From Sulfurospirillum_A sp029027265 (GTDB lineage: Bacteria > Campylobacterota > Campylobacteria > Campylobacterales > Sulfurospirillaceae): DNA of 64,000 bases. The stretch is taken from NCBI GenBank assembly GCA_029027265.1, contig CP093061.1:434001-498000 (forward strand). The letters are read 5' to 3'. Position numbers and translations under genes: made by a program. The notes beneath the pieces were generated by a model. It made no database searches and was not told where the DNA came from. It saw only the letters and a list, made by a program, of their open reading frames with translations. Shown one piece after another: positions 18,104 to 26,629 of this stretch. Position 1 is the first letter of the stretch; each line of letters starts with the position of its first letter.

Positions 18104-18460
18104 ATGGACGATTTTAGCATACCTCATTTGCCTCCTGTTAGGTTTGTGAAAACTCTAATAAAAGCAGATGAAATAAGTGCGTCAGTTAAAGTAGGTTTTG
18201 ATGAGGTACCAACTCTTGGTATGCTCATTGAAGCTGCTGCTCAAAGTAGTTCTGGCATCAAAGATGATGAAAACAATGGAAGAATGGGTTTTGTTATAAC
18301 TCTTAAAAACATAAAACTTTTAGAAGACGTAAACTCAAAAGAATTTGTAGTAGATGTGGAAGTAGTTCACAAACTTGATGATTTTAAATCTCTATCATTT
18401 ACTATTTTTGAAAAGGAAATTAAAGTAGCAACAGGCGGCTTTTCTATAGCACTACAATAG
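18104..18460 (+). CDS. 3-hydroxyacyl-ACP dehydratase, hotdog fold
   Basis: 118 residues, of the short dehydratase type seen at the end of aryl-polyene clusters. The opening MDDFSIPHLPPVRFVKTL and the central helix TLGMLIEAAAQSSS match the hotdog core (the Glu in this helix is the usual catalytic acid). It removes water after each ketoreduction to give the conjugated chain. Last gene of the pigment operon; it runs convergently into norF with only two bases between stops. Confidence 0.75.
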   Translation: MDDFSIPHLPPVRFVKTLIKADEISASVKVGFDEVPTLGMLIEAAAQSSSGIKDDENNGRMGFVITLKNIKLLEDVNSKEFVVDVEVVHKLDDFKSLSFTIFEKEIKVATGGFSIALQ

Positions 18461-18462
18461 TT

Positions 18463-18696
18463 CTACATGTAATACGCAATTCCAATGAAAACAGTGACAA
18501 ATCCTAGCCAAATAGTAGGTATAACTCTATATTTAAATTGAACATTTTTTAATCCCATAAAATAATCTATTATTAGTTGACCTTTTATAAAAGTATTGAT
18601 TAGTAAAATAGCTACTATACTTGTATTTACAAGCTTAAGCCAACCGGTAAGAAATGCGAAGAGTGTTAAAAGTACAAGAGTTATATATACTTTCAA
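18463..18696 (-). CDS. norF: NorF-like / cytochrome oxidase subunit IV-like membrane protein
   Basis: About 77 residues with three hydrophobic helices (KVYITLVLLTLFAFLTG, SIVAILLINTFIKG, VIPTIWLGFVTVFIGIAYY), the layout of the prokaryotic COX4/NorF family. The frame is open to an ATG at 18738, but that start would overlap norE by 40 bases; TTG at 18696, three bases after the norE stop, is more likely. It is known as an accessory of cytochrome c nitric oxide reductase. Function is inferred from the nor context. Confidence 0.65.
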   Translation of the reverse strand: MKVYITLVLLTLFAFLTGWLKLVNTSIVAILLINTFIKGQLIIDYFMGLKNVQFKYRVIPTIWLGFVTVFIGIAYYM

Positions 18697-18698
18697 AA

Positions 18699-19265
18699 TT
18701 ATCTCATTATATACACAAGTGGAAAAAGCACTATCCAAAGCAAGTCTACTAAGTGCCAGTAAGATGCTCCTGTTTCCATGCCTTTATGGTCTGAATCGCT
18801 ATAACCACCAATTTTTGTTTTTAGATATATGTTAAAAAGAATGATTAAACCAAGCACTACATGTAAAAAGTGAAAAACCGTAAGCATGAGATAAAACATG
18901 AAAAAGGTATTTGTGCTTAAGTTTATTCCTTGCTCAAATTTGTCTGAGAATTCCATGATTTTTATAACTATGAAGATAAAACCTACACCCATAGCTCTAA
19001 GTAGCCAATCAGTAGAGAGTTTTGAGTTGTTGTTTTTTATTGCTTGAACGGCTTTAACAACAAACAAGCTACTAGTAATAAGAACAAGAGTATTTATAAA
19101 ACCAGCTCTTTGGTCAAGAAGAAGTTGAGACTCGTTGAACATTTCTATATTTGCTCGTCTTGAAAATGCATATCCTATAAAAAGAGCAGCAAAAGTTACT
19201 AATTCGACATAAATAATAACCCAAATACCAAAATCACCAGGAGGAAGTAGTTTTTTCGTTATCAT
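18699..19265 (-). CDS. norE: NorE, cytochrome c oxidase subunit III-like protein
   Basis: 188 residues with five transmembrane helices. LPPGDFGIWVIIYVELVTF at the start and FHFLHVVLGL toward the end are typical of heme-copper oxidase subunit III relatives; YWHLVDLLWIVLFPLVY is the usual C-terminus. In denitrifiers norE sits by the nor genes and supports reductase maturation or activity. Its start overlaps the regulator stop by four bases, so norE and norF are cotranscribed with it leftward. Confidence 0.8.
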   Translation of the reverse strand: MITKKLLPPGDFGIWVIIYVELVTFAALFIGYAFSRRANIEMFNESQLLLDQRAGFINTLVLITSSLFVVKAVQAIKNNNSKLSTDWLLRAMGVGFIFIVIKIMEFSDKFEQGINLSTNTFFMFYLMLTVFHFLHVVLGLIILFNIYLKTKIGGYSDSDHKGMETGASYWHLVDLLWIVLFPLVYIMR

Positions 19266-19675
19266 ATTTTAAAGTTATTTTTATCAAAATCTTCAAGTGT
19301 TGTATTATCAAACATTTTTTTTATCATTTTTTTTGGTTTTATCCATTGGTCGTGCAGTCCACACTTGTTTGAGCTATCACACTTACCAATACCAAGAAGA
19401 CACTCTTTTTGTTCAATAAATTCATTAAAATTATTTAATATGTCCATTATTCTTATCTCAGAAGCAGGACGAGATAACTTGTAACCACCTTCTCTTCCTC
19501 TAATGGAGAGAATAAAATCTGCTTTTACAAGTTCTGTCATAATTTTACTCAAAAACTTATAAGGTATAGAAAGTATTTGGGCTAATTCTTTTGCAGCGCA
19601 GAGTTGTTGCGTGTTTTTATTGGCAATGAGGCTTAAAATCCTTATAGCATATTGAGATGTATTATTTAATTGCAT
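19262..19675 (-). CDS. Rrf2-family regulator, NsrR-like
   Basis: 137 residues. Winged-helix N-terminus with the Rrf2 signature SIRGREGGYKLSRP, and three Cys (CLLGIGKC, then CDSSNKC: spacing C-x6-C-x5-C) suitable for an Fe-S cluster, as in the nitric-oxide sensor NsrR. It is divergent from norCB and first of the norE/norF operon, so it probably represses both until NO damages the cluster. IscR is the alternative within the family but the neighbours favour NO sensing. Confidence 0.75.
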   Translation of the reverse strand: MQLNNTSQYAIRILSLIANKNTQQLCAAKELAQILSIPYKFLSKIMTELVKADFILSIRGREGGYKLSRPASEIRIMDILNNFNEFIEQKECLLGIGKCDSSNKCGLHDQWIKPKKMIKKMFDNTTLEDFDKNNFKI

Positions 19676-19713
19676 AGTTCACTCCTAAATGAAATGATAG
19701 CACAGAAAAATTT

Positions 19714-19785
19714 AAATACTACTAAAAGGTAGATTTAAACTTTTTTTGATATAATTCTTTAAATACTACTTGTTGGTAGAAATTA
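19714..19785. promoter_or_regulatory. norC promoter with two repeated operator-like sites
   Basis: Two copies of a partial dyad: AAATACTACTAAAAGGTAG near 19714-19732 and AAATACTACTTGTTGGTAG at 19761-19779, each CTAC-N5/6-GTAG. A -10 box TATAAT lies between them at 19750-19755, so the second copy would cover the transcription start, the expected place for a repressor. AAAGGAGAG (19787-19795) is the norC ribosome site. The NsrR-like protein encoded next door is the natural candidate. Confidence 0.55.
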
Positions 19786-19799
19786 AAAAGGAGAGATAA

Positions 19800-20246
19800 A
19801 TGACTGAACGTATAACGAAAAGTATGGCAAAAAATATCTATTATGGTGGTGGATTGTTCGCCCTATTTATATTTATTGCACTTACTTTTGATACAGTACA
19901 ACAGATTCCAAAAAGATCAAACCAAGATAAAATGACCAAAAGCGTTGTTGAGGGTAAAGCACTTTGGGAGAAGAACAACTGTGTTGGCTGTCATACCATC
20001 ATAGGTGAAGGAGCATATTATGCACCAGAACTTATGAATGTGTTTGACAGAAGAGGGGCTGGTAATGTGGAAGGGTTTAAAGCATATATGCAAGGCTGGA
20101 TGGCAGCTCAACCACTTAGTGAGCCAAACAGAAGAAAAATGCCACAGTTTAACTTAACTCCAGCAGAAGTTGATAACTTATCAGACTTCTTGATTTGGAC
20201 ATCAAAAATAGATGCCAATGACTGGCCACCAACGATTGAAGGATAG
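19800..20246 (+). CDS. norC: Nitric oxide reductase subunit C (cytochrome c)
   Basis: 148 residues. One membrane anchor near 15-33 (GGLFALFIFIALTF), then a monoheme cytochrome c domain with CVGCHTIIGEG and an axial Met in RRKMPQFNLT. It receives electrons in the periplasm and passes them to NorB. A strong ribosome site lies just upstream, and norB follows after eight bases. Confidence 0.92.
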   Translation: MTERITKSMAKNIYYGGGLFALFIFIALTFDTVQQIPKRSNQDKMTKSVVEGKALWEKNNCVGCHTIIGEGAYYAPELMNVFDRRGAGNVEGFKAYMQGWMAAQPLSEPNRRKMPQFNLTPAEVDNLSDFLIWTSKIDANDWPPTIEG

Positions 20247-20254
20247 GAAAAGAT

Positions 20255-21622
20255 ATGAAATATAGTTCACAAATGGTCGCAAAACCATATTTTATTTTTG
20301 CATTGATTCTTTTAGCTGGAGAGATCCTTTTTGGTTTGCTTATGGCAGTTCAGTATCTTTATGGAGACTTTTTGTTCCCATTAATTCCTTTTAATGTACT
20401 AAGAATGGTTCACACAAACCTACTTATAATTTTAATTCTATTTGGTTTTATGGGTGCTACTTACTACTTAATTCCTGAAGAAGCAGAGAGAGAGCTTTGG
20501 AGTCCAAAGTTAGCTATTATTACTTTTTGGGTATTTGTTGTTGCTAGTGTTTCTACAATCTTAGGTTATTTATTTGTACCTTATGCTACGTTGACAGAAT
20601 TAACTTTTAACAACTTACTTCCAACTATGGGACGAGAGTTCTTAGAGCAACCATTACCTACTAAAGTTGGTATAGTTCTTGTTGTAGTTTCGTATCTTGT
20701 TAATGTAATGATGACTGTATTAAAAGGAAGAAGAACTGTTATTACTACTGTTCTAATTACAGGCTTAATTGGTCTTGCAGTATTCTTTTTGTTTGCATTT
20801 TATGTTCCTGAAAATCTTGTTATGGATAAATTTTTCTGGTGGTTTACAGTTCACTTATGGGTTGAAGCTACTTGGGAACTTATTATGGGTGCTATTTTAG
20901 CATTTGTTCTTATCAAAGTAACGGGTGTTGACAGAGAACATATCGATAAGTGGTTGTATCTAATCATCGCTATGACTATGGTTTCTGGAATACTTGGAAC
21001 TGGTCATCATTTCTTTTATATGGGTGCTCCTGAGTATTGGTTATGGATTGGTTCTATATCATCTGCTGTTGAGCCTTTACCTTTCTTGTTAATGGTGCTT
21101 TTTGCATTTACAATGAGTAGAGATAGAAAGATTCAACATGACAATGAAATGGCACTGACATGGGCAAAGGGAACTGCTGTGATGGCATTTTTAGGAGCTG
21201 GTGTTTGGGGCTTTATGCACACACTTGCACCTGTTAATATGTTTACTCATGGTACGCAACTTACTGCTGCTCATGGTCACCTTTCATTTTATGGTGCATA
21301 TATTATGATTATCTTTACAGTTGTTTCTTATGCTATGCCAATTCTTAGAGGTCGTCCTCATGGAAACTGCGCAAAAGCTCAAAGCAGAGAACTATGCTCT
21401 TTTTGGATGATGAACATTGGTATGTTCGGTCTAACACTAGCTCTTACAGCTGCTGGTATTGTTCAAATAATGGATTTAAGAGTAGGAACTGAACTTTTAA
21501 GTTTTATGGAGTCACAAGAGTCTATTAGAAGTATTTACTTTATCCGTATGGGATTTGGTGGACTTGTGTTTGTTGGACTACTTACTTATTTTTCTAGTTT
21601 CTTTATAAAAGAAGAGAACTAG
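20255..21622 (+). CDS. norB: Nitric oxide reductase subunit B
   Basis: 455 residues, twelve helices, heme-copper oxidase superfamily. Metal-binding His are seen in MVHTNLLIILI, TGHHFFYMGAPEYW and AAHGHLSFYGAY, and the conserved Glu of the active site is in WVEATWELIMGAIL. It reduces 2 NO to N2O. Length and motifs fit cNorB; no N-terminal quinol-oxidising extension, so this is the cytochrome c-dependent type, in line with norC upstream. Confidence 0.93.
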   Translation: MKYSSQMVAKPYFIFALILLAGEILFGLLMAVQYLYGDFLFPLIPFNVLRMVHTNLLIILILFGFMGATYYLIPEEAERELWSPKLAIITFWVFVVASVSTILGYLFVPYATLTELTFNNLLPTMGREFLEQPLPTKVGIVLVVVSYLVNVMMTVLKGRRTVITTVLITGLIGLAVFFLFAFYVPENLVMDKFFWWFTVHLWVEATWELIMGAILAFVLIKVTGVDREHIDKWLYLIIAMTMVSGILGTGHHFFYMGAPEYWLWIGSISSAVEPLPFLLMVLFAFTMSRDRKIQHDNEMALTWAKGTAVMAFLGAGVWGFMHTLAPVNMFTHGTQLTAAHGHLSFYGAYIMIIFTVVSYAMPILRGRPHGNCAKAQSRELCSFWMMNIGMFGLTLALTAAGIVQIMDLRVGTELLSFMESQESIRSIYFIRMGFGGLVFVGLLTYFSSFFIKEEN

Positions 21623-21630
21623 TTAACAAT

Positions 21631-21705
21631 ATGCAGAAATTAATTTTGTGCTTTAGTGATATGAATTTTTGCTGGACTTGTTCAGCGAAAAGAAGACAGT
21701 TATGA
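21631..21705 (+). CDS. Possible 24-residue coupled ORF before norD
   Basis: ATG 21631 opens a short frame (product MQKLILCFSDMNFCWTCSAK plus four residues) whose TGA overlaps the norD ATG as ATGA. The peptide has two Cys in CWTC. There is no strong ribosome site. It may be a coupling leader or chance. Confidence 0.25.
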   Translation: MQKLILCFSDMNFCWTCSAKRRQL

Positions 21706-23501
21706 TACTGAAATATTTTCTTGAGTTCGAAGAGAGTATTGGTAAAGTTTGGGATAAATTTCTAAACAAAAAAGTAAACAAATTTCACGAGAGTGAGAGA
21801 GTTTACTTTACCGATATTTCTAAATCTTTGATCCTTTTTTACCATCTTTTAGGTGGTGAAAAAGGCAAAGACTTACAAATTACAGACAAGCGTTATATTG
21901 AACGTACAAGAACACTATTAGAAAAAATATCTTTTTTTGGAAATGAATTTTTTCTTACTTGGCAAGATGAGAAGTCTATCTACCTACCCGCATCATTTGC
22001 CTATTTTCAAACTAAAGAACAAAATGAAATGCTTTATTATTGGCTTGTAGCTATGGTTACTAGAGTAGAGATAACAAGTGAGAATTTGAAAGAAGAAAAT
22101 TTAAATGCAGTAGCGTATTTAACGAACAGATATAGTGGTTTTGAACTTTTTTATAATAGGGCAACAGATTTTTTAGCTCAACAGTTTGAACAGTTAGATT
22201 TTATCAAGTCTTTTGAAGACAAAAATAACGAAGATTTGATAAATAACTATCCTAATCCTATGTGGATATACCCTCCAATACTATCAAAGACAAGAGTAAG
22301 TGATACCAAGGAAGAGGAAGAAGCACAAAGAAGAGAACAAGAGAAAGACAAAGTAGATACTCTTGAGATGAAAAAACAAGCCAATGAGGTGGATGATAAA
22401 CATGAAACAGATGGTTTTTTAGCATTCTTACCAGAATCATTGATGAGTATTTTTGAACAAGTTAATGTAGATAGAATGGAAGATGATAGTTTTGATGAAG
22501 ATGCTTTGTATCATGCTGAAGATTTAGATGAGATTACTTTGGGCAAAAAACAGGCAAATTTATCGGCTCGAATTAAAATGGATTTAGATTTACAGCCTGA
22601 TATGACTGAAATATATCCATTAGGTAAAGGTCATCTTATAGATGAATGGGATTACAGAAAAAAAGATTATCTTATTAACTATGTTCGTATAAAACCTCAA
22701 GTAACTTTAAATGTGGTTCCAATAGAATTACCAAAAAGGTTAAAGAAGACAGTTAGAAAAATTCAAGGAGAGTTAGATCTACTTGAACTTGACCGTATTA
22801 AAAACGATAGATTGCCTTATGGCGATGAGATAAACATAGATACATGGATAGACTATAGCGGACATCAAAACAAGTCTATGCATCATCAAAATTTTTATAC
22901 TACATATGAGAAAAAAACAAGAGATATATCTACTCTTATTTTGGCTGACGTTTCACTCTCAACAGAGGGTGGCATAACACAAGAGGTAAGAATCATAGAC
23001 GTAATTAAAGATGGTTTAATGGTTTTTTCTGAAGCGATGGAAAAACTTCAAGACAAGTTTGCTATCTATTCATTTTCATCTTTACAAAATAAAAAAGTAT
23101 ATTTTAACATCATCAAAAATTTTAAAGACAAGTACAATGACCTGATTCGTGGGCGAATAGACTCTATGCAACCGCACTATTATACACGTTTAGGAGCAGC
23201 CATAAGAGAGTCTGCAAAGATATTAGATAAGCAACAAAGCAGTACTAAACTTTTGCTTATTATTAGTGATGGCAAACCAAATGACGAAGATAGGTATGAT
23301 GGAAGATACGGAATTGAAGATACTAAAAAAGCAATTGAAGAGTTGAAGAAAAAAGGTATTATATCTTTTTGTATCACAGTTGATATAGATGCAAAAGATT
23401 ATCTTTCATATTTGTTTGGAAGAAATGGATATGCAGTTGTAAGAGATGGTCAAAAACTTCCAAAAGTAATACCAGAAGTTTATATAAATTTAACAAAGTA
23501 A
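21702..23501 (+). CDS. norD: NorD-like protein with von Willebrand A domain
   Basis: About 599 residues. The N-terminal two-thirds has no recognisable catalytic motif but is typical of NorD; residues 205-240 are very acidic and Lys/Glu-rich. A C-terminal VWA domain (about 405-595) has the metal-site motif DVSLST and a later SDGKPND. It acts with the MoxR-type ATPase downstream to mature or activate nitric oxide reductase. I chose ATG 21702; a TTG at 21669 extends the frame. Here norD comes before norQ, the reverse of the common norCBQD order. Confidence 0.82.
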   Translation: MILKYFLEFEESIGKVWDKFLNKKVNKFHESERVYFTDISKSLILFYHLLGGEKGKDLQITDKRYIERTRTLLEKISFFGNEFFLTWQDEKSIYLPASFAYFQTKEQNEMLYYWLVAMVTRVEITSENLKEENLNAVAYLTNRYSGFELFYNRATDFLAQQFEQLDFIKSFEDKNNEDLINNYPNPMWIYPPILSKTRVSDTKEEEEAQRREQEKDKVDTLEMKKQANEVDDKHETDGFLAFLPESLMSIFEQVNVDRMEDDSFDEDALYHAEDLDEITLGKKQANLSARIKMDLDLQPDMTEIYPLGKGHLIDEWDYRKKDYLINYVRIKPQVTLNVVPIELPKRLKKTVRKIQGELDLLELDRIKNDRLPYGDEINIDTWIDYSGHQNKSMHHQNFYTTYEKKTRDISTLILADVSLSTEGGITQEVRIIDVIKDGLMVFSEAMEKLQDKFAIYSFSSLQNKKVYFNIIKNFKDKYNDLIRGRIDSMQPHYYTRLGAAIRESAKILDKQQSSTKLLLIISDGKPNDEDRYDGRYGIEDTKKAIEELKKKGIISFCITVDIDAKDYLSYLFGRNGYAVVRDGQKLPKVIPEVYINLTK

Positions 23502-23512
23502 GAGGATAGAAA

Positions 23513-24289
23513 ATGACATATTATAAATCACAAAAAAATGAAGTAGAACTTTTTGAAGCAGCAGCTGAGATGAATTTACCAGTACTTATAAAAGGTCCAA
23601 CAGGCTGTGGTAAAACAAGATTTATAGAGTATATGGGTGAAAAACTAAATAGAAAAGTTTATACTGTAGTTTGCCATGATGATTTAAGTGCTGCTGATTT
23701 AGTTGGTCGTCATCTAATAAACGAGAATGGAACTTATTGGCAAGATGGACCTCTTACAAAAGCGGTGAGGAATGGTGGTATCTGTTATCTTGATGAAATT
23801 ATAGAAGCTAGAAAAGATACAACGGTAGTTCTTCATTCACTTGCCGATTACCGTAGATTTTTACCAATAGACAGAACAGGAGAGGTCATAGAGGCTCATC
23901 CTGATTTTATGCTTGTTGTCTCATATAACCCAGGTTATCAGAATGTACTAAAAGGAATGAAGCCAAGTACAAAACAGCGTTTTTTATCTCTTAGTTTTAC
24001 TTATCCAAAACCTGAAACTGAGATAGAAGTAGTCATAAAAGAGAGTGGAGTTGATGAAGCGGTAGCCATAAAACTAGTAGCAATTGCAGGCGAAATTAGA
24101 CAATTAAGTGATACAGATATTCAAGAAGCAGTTTCAACTAGACTACTAGTATACGCTGCAAAACTAATAGTAAAAGGATTTGATTCTTATGATGCTTGTA
24201 TGCACTCTATAGTTGAGTCTTTGAGTGACGAAGAAGAAGTTTTAGAAGTTTTAGAAAAGCTAATAGGGTTGCATTTTACAAAAGATTAG
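23513..24289 (+). CDS. norQ: NorQ, MoxR-type AAA+ ATPase
   Basis: 258 residues. Walker A GPTGCGKT at 28-35, Walker B with GGICYLDEI, a sensor-1 Asn in VVSYNPGYQ and an arginine-rich SLSFTYPKP segment after KQRFLS, as in NorQ/CbbQ. It works with the VWA protein encoded upstream in metallo-enzyme activation. AGAGGAT precedes the start. Last gene of the norCBDQ operon, closed by the palindromic terminator at 24290. Confidence 0.88.
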   Translation: MTYYKSQKNEVELFEAAAEMNLPVLIKGPTGCGKTRFIEYMGEKLNRKVYTVVCHDDLSAADLVGRHLINENGTYWQDGPLTKAVRNGGICYLDEIIEARKDTTVVLHSLADYRRFLPIDRTGEVIEAHPDFMLVVSYNPGYQNVLKGMKPSTKQRFLSLSFTYPKPETEIEVVIKESGVDEAVAIKLVAIAGEIRQLSDTDIQEAVSTRLLVYAAKLIVKGFDSYDACMHSIVESLSDEEEVLEVLEKLIGLHFTKD

Positions 24290-24319
24290 TCTCTACATGT
24301 AAAGCTTTACATGTAGAGA
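24290..24319. terminator. Perfect 30-bp palindrome between convergent genes
   Basis: TCTCTACATGTAAAG (24290-24304) followed without loop by its exact reverse complement. It begins right after the norQ stop and faces the convergent lipoprotein gene, so it can act as a two-way terminator, though no T-run follows. It is built from two copies of the TACATGTA octamer. Confidence 0.6.
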
Positions 24320-24327
24320 TTAAAGAG

Positions 24328-25284
24328 TTATCGAATAAGCTGAACATCACCTAGTTTAGCTCCATCGATGGGGTTCATTAACCAACCTGCTGTGTCTTGT
24401 CCAAGGGCTTTTGTGATTTTACTAAGAACTGAACAAGAGCTTCTATATCCTCCAAAGAAACCACCGCCAGAGTGACGAGCTGCTTTGAAAGATGCATATT
24501 TTGTGCCACCTTTTACTAATGAACCAGTAATGACCATAAATTTACTGTGACCAATAATTGCATTTCCCGAACTAACTGCGTCTATGATTTCTATTTTAAG
24601 CTCAATTTCATTTGTTTTGATATCTCTTTTTGACTCTATATTAATTCCAATTTCTATTGATTTTTTGAGTATATTTTTAGAAAGTGCTTGTGGAATAGTG
24701 CACTCTTGTTTTATTGCATCTGAAACTCTTGAATTTAATGTATAAAGAATTTCAGGTTTAACATATATGGTTTTTCCATTTAAATTTAACTTATAACCTT
24801 GCGTGTAGTTTTTAGATGGTTTTTTAACCGATGCAACAGGAGCTGCTACTGCCATAGTGGTAACAACGCCAGTTACACTTTGCATACCTATATTTTCTAA
24901 TTCATAGTTAATTTTATTTGAGAGGATTTTTATCCATTTGTTATAACTTCCATGGATTGTTTTAGTTGCTGGATCATATTTTAGATTTTTACTACTTTTG
25001 TAGTTGATTTTATAGCCTTTTGAAGTATAAGGTATATTGACAGCAATAAAGTATTTGCCCCTTACTAAAATATTCGCTTCAATCAATCCATTTTTAACTG
25101 TTTTTGTTCTCCAGCCTTTACTTGATGCTCCTCTTTTTATAGCTTTTGCTACACCACTTTTTGCTTGTGCTTTTGCAAAGTAGTTAGAGTTGTCTATATT
25201 CTGTACTGTTGGTGCTTGTCCACATCCTGCGATGATTCCAATAATCATTAAACTAAAAATACTAAGTTTTAAAAACTTTTTCAT
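24328..25284 (-). CDS. Hypothetical lipoprotein
   Basis: 318 residues. Signal peptide with lipobox: MKKFLKLSIFSLMIIGIIAGCG, giving a lipid-modified Cys21. The mature protein has a hydrophobic Ala/Val patch near 143-153, a long mixed segment and a Gly-rich HSGGGFFGGYRS near the C-terminus. I do not recognise the family. It is a single gene, convergent with norQ and followed upstream by a small gene on the same strand. Confidence 0.78.
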   Translation of the reverse strand: MKKFLKLSIFSLMIIGIIAGCGQAPTVQNIDNSNYFAKAQAKSGVAKAIKRGASSKGWRTKTVKNGLIEANILVRGKYFIAVNIPYTSKGYKINYKSSKNLKYDPATKTIHGSYNKWIKILSNKINYELENIGMQSVTGVVTTMAVAAPVASVKKPSKNYTQGYKLNLNGKTIYVKPEILYTLNSRVSDAIKQECTIPQALSKNILKKSIEIGINIESKRDIKTNEIELKIEIIDAVSSGNAIIGHSKFMVITGSLVKGGTKYASFKAARHSGGGFFGGYRSSCSVLSKITKALGQDTAGWLMNPIDGAKLGDVQLIR

Positions 25285-25322
25285 TGTATGCCCTTTTGTG
25301 ATAAATTTATGTCAGTATATAA

Positions 25323-25442
25323 TTATATGACTAAAAAGACAAGTAAACCACTAAGAATAAAACCTAGGGATACTAGATACTTTTGGTTTGATAAAAGTCC
25401 AATAAATGAACCAGCTAATATATATAAAATCATACTTTTCAT
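25323..25442 (-). CDS. Small single- or double-pass membrane protein, 39 residues
   Basis: Starts at ATG 25442 with AAGGAG seven bases upstream, a clear ribosome site. The product begins MKSMILYILAGSFIGLLSNQ and continues with a second hydrophobic stretch (LVSLGFILSGLLVFLVI). No family recognised. A rightward frame over the same bases lacks such support. It lies just downstream of the radical-SAM gene and could be cotranscribed with it. Confidence 0.5.
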   Translation of the reverse strand: MKSMILYILAGSFIGLLSNQKYLVSLGFILSGLLVFLVI

Positions 25443-25468
25443 TTTTGCTCCTTTTTGTTATAGTATAT

Positions 25469-26629
25469 TTATACTGCTATTTTTAAGCGCTCTTGTTTGA
25501 ACATGGCACGTATTCTATCCATGCCACTATAAAACTCTTTCATCATTATCAAACAAAGATATTGACCAAAGTTGGTTGTGTGTATTTTCCCTTCTCTTAT
25601 GGAAATAGCATCTGCTTTTTTTAACATAAACATCTCTTTTTTTAAAGAATTAAGCAGGTTTGTATCAAATGCATAATTAAATTTTTCAATATCAATAGAG
25701 CCACTAAAAAGCCAAGTTAAAAAGTGATACTGCAAACGTTTTTGAAATGAAAAGCTACTACTTGCAACTATAGCATTTGGTCTTTTTAAAACTAAGTTAC
25801 TATATTCATCTAAATTAAAAGCATTTATATAGAGATTGTTATTTATGTAAGAAAATGCTCCACTTCCTATGCCAATATATTCGTTATGGTTAGTTACGTA
25901 CTCATCACTCATTTTTGCTTTTTGCTTTGAAAAGGACCAAGCATTATTTTGGTAGTATTCATTTAAACTATTTTTAATTATATTGTAAAAACTGTACTCA
26001 TTTGAGTTTTCTTGAGCATCAAATGCTTTTGACATTCTATCTTTGGTTAAACTAGAACTCATAAGAGGATATGAAGTTATTTGTTCAACTCCTAAACTTT
26101 TTGTTATATCTAAATCCTTGATAAGCATTTCGTGAGTTTGAGTTGGAAAGTTAAAAATTAAATCTAAGCTAATGGATGGGAGTATCCCTTGCATAGAAGA
26201 TATTTTCTCTTGGAGTATCTTTGCTGAGCCAAATTTATCATATCTATGTATGCGTTTTAGTATCGAGTTATCAAAACTTTGTATTCCAATCGAGAGCCTA
26301 TCTATAAGACCTTTAAAGTTTTTTAATGAATTAGGTGATATATGGTTAGGGTCACTTTCACATGAGATATCTTTGATATCAAAAAGATTTTTAGCAAGTT
26401 CAAGGGTCTTAATAAGCTCTTTTTCATTTATGAGAGTAGTCCCTCCACCAACATAAAGTGTATGAAAAGAGAAGCCTTCATTTTTTACTTTTCTCATTTC
26501 TAATCTTAATGACTTGAAATAATCTTCAGATATTTTTTTATTATATTTAAATTTATGGAAAGAACAAAATGGACAAAAGGTATGACAAAAAGGTACATGT
26601 ATATATAGTAGACTTCTTTCAAAAGTCAC
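25469..26629 (-). CDS. HemN/HemW-like radical SAM protein, 5' end displaced by an IS
   Basis: 386 codons from GTG 26629. The radical-SAM cluster motif CHTFCPFC sits in YIHVPFCHTFCPFC near residue 10; VGGGTT and SIGIQSFDN are the typical SAM-binding and HemN-family stretches. Members are coproporphyrinogen dehydrogenases, heme chaperones or heme-degrading HutW-like enzymes. The first six codons come from an IS5-like element inserted at 26611-27507. Removing it joins the frame exactly to a fragment at 27508-27648 with a good ribosome site. The catalytic core is complete, so a shortened protein might still be made. Confidence 0.8.
   Translation of the reverse strand: MTFERSLLYIHVPFCHTFCPFCSFHKFKYNKKISEDYFKSLRLEMRKVKNEGFSFHTLYVGGGTTLINEKELIKTLELAKNLFDIKDISCESDPNHISPNSLKNFKGLIDRLSIGIQSFDNSILKRIHRYDKFGSAKILQEKISSMQGILPSISLDLIFNFPTQTHEMLIKDLDITKSLGVEQITSYPLMSSSLTKDRMSKAFDAQENSNEYSFYNIIKNSLNEYYQNNAWSFSKQKAKMSDEYVTNHNEYIGIGSGAFSYINNNLYINAFNLDEYSNLVLKRPNAIVASSSFSFQKRLQYHFLTWLFSGSIDIEKFNYAFDTNLLNSLKKEMFMLKKADAISIREGKIHTTNFGQYLCLIMMKEFYSGMDRIRAMFKQERLKIAV

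Noticed and set aside
18596..18835. Rightward frame over norF/norE
   Set aside because: Antisense to well-supported membrane protein genes and without a ribosome site.
24290..24319. IS or MITE end at the 30-bp palindrome
   Set aside because: No second copy, target duplication or internal sequence; it is fully explained as two TACATGTA units acting as a terminator.
25288..25500. Rightward 70-codon frame
   Set aside because: It overlaps a leftward small gene with a much better ribosome site and the end of the radical-SAM gene; its product has no coherent features.
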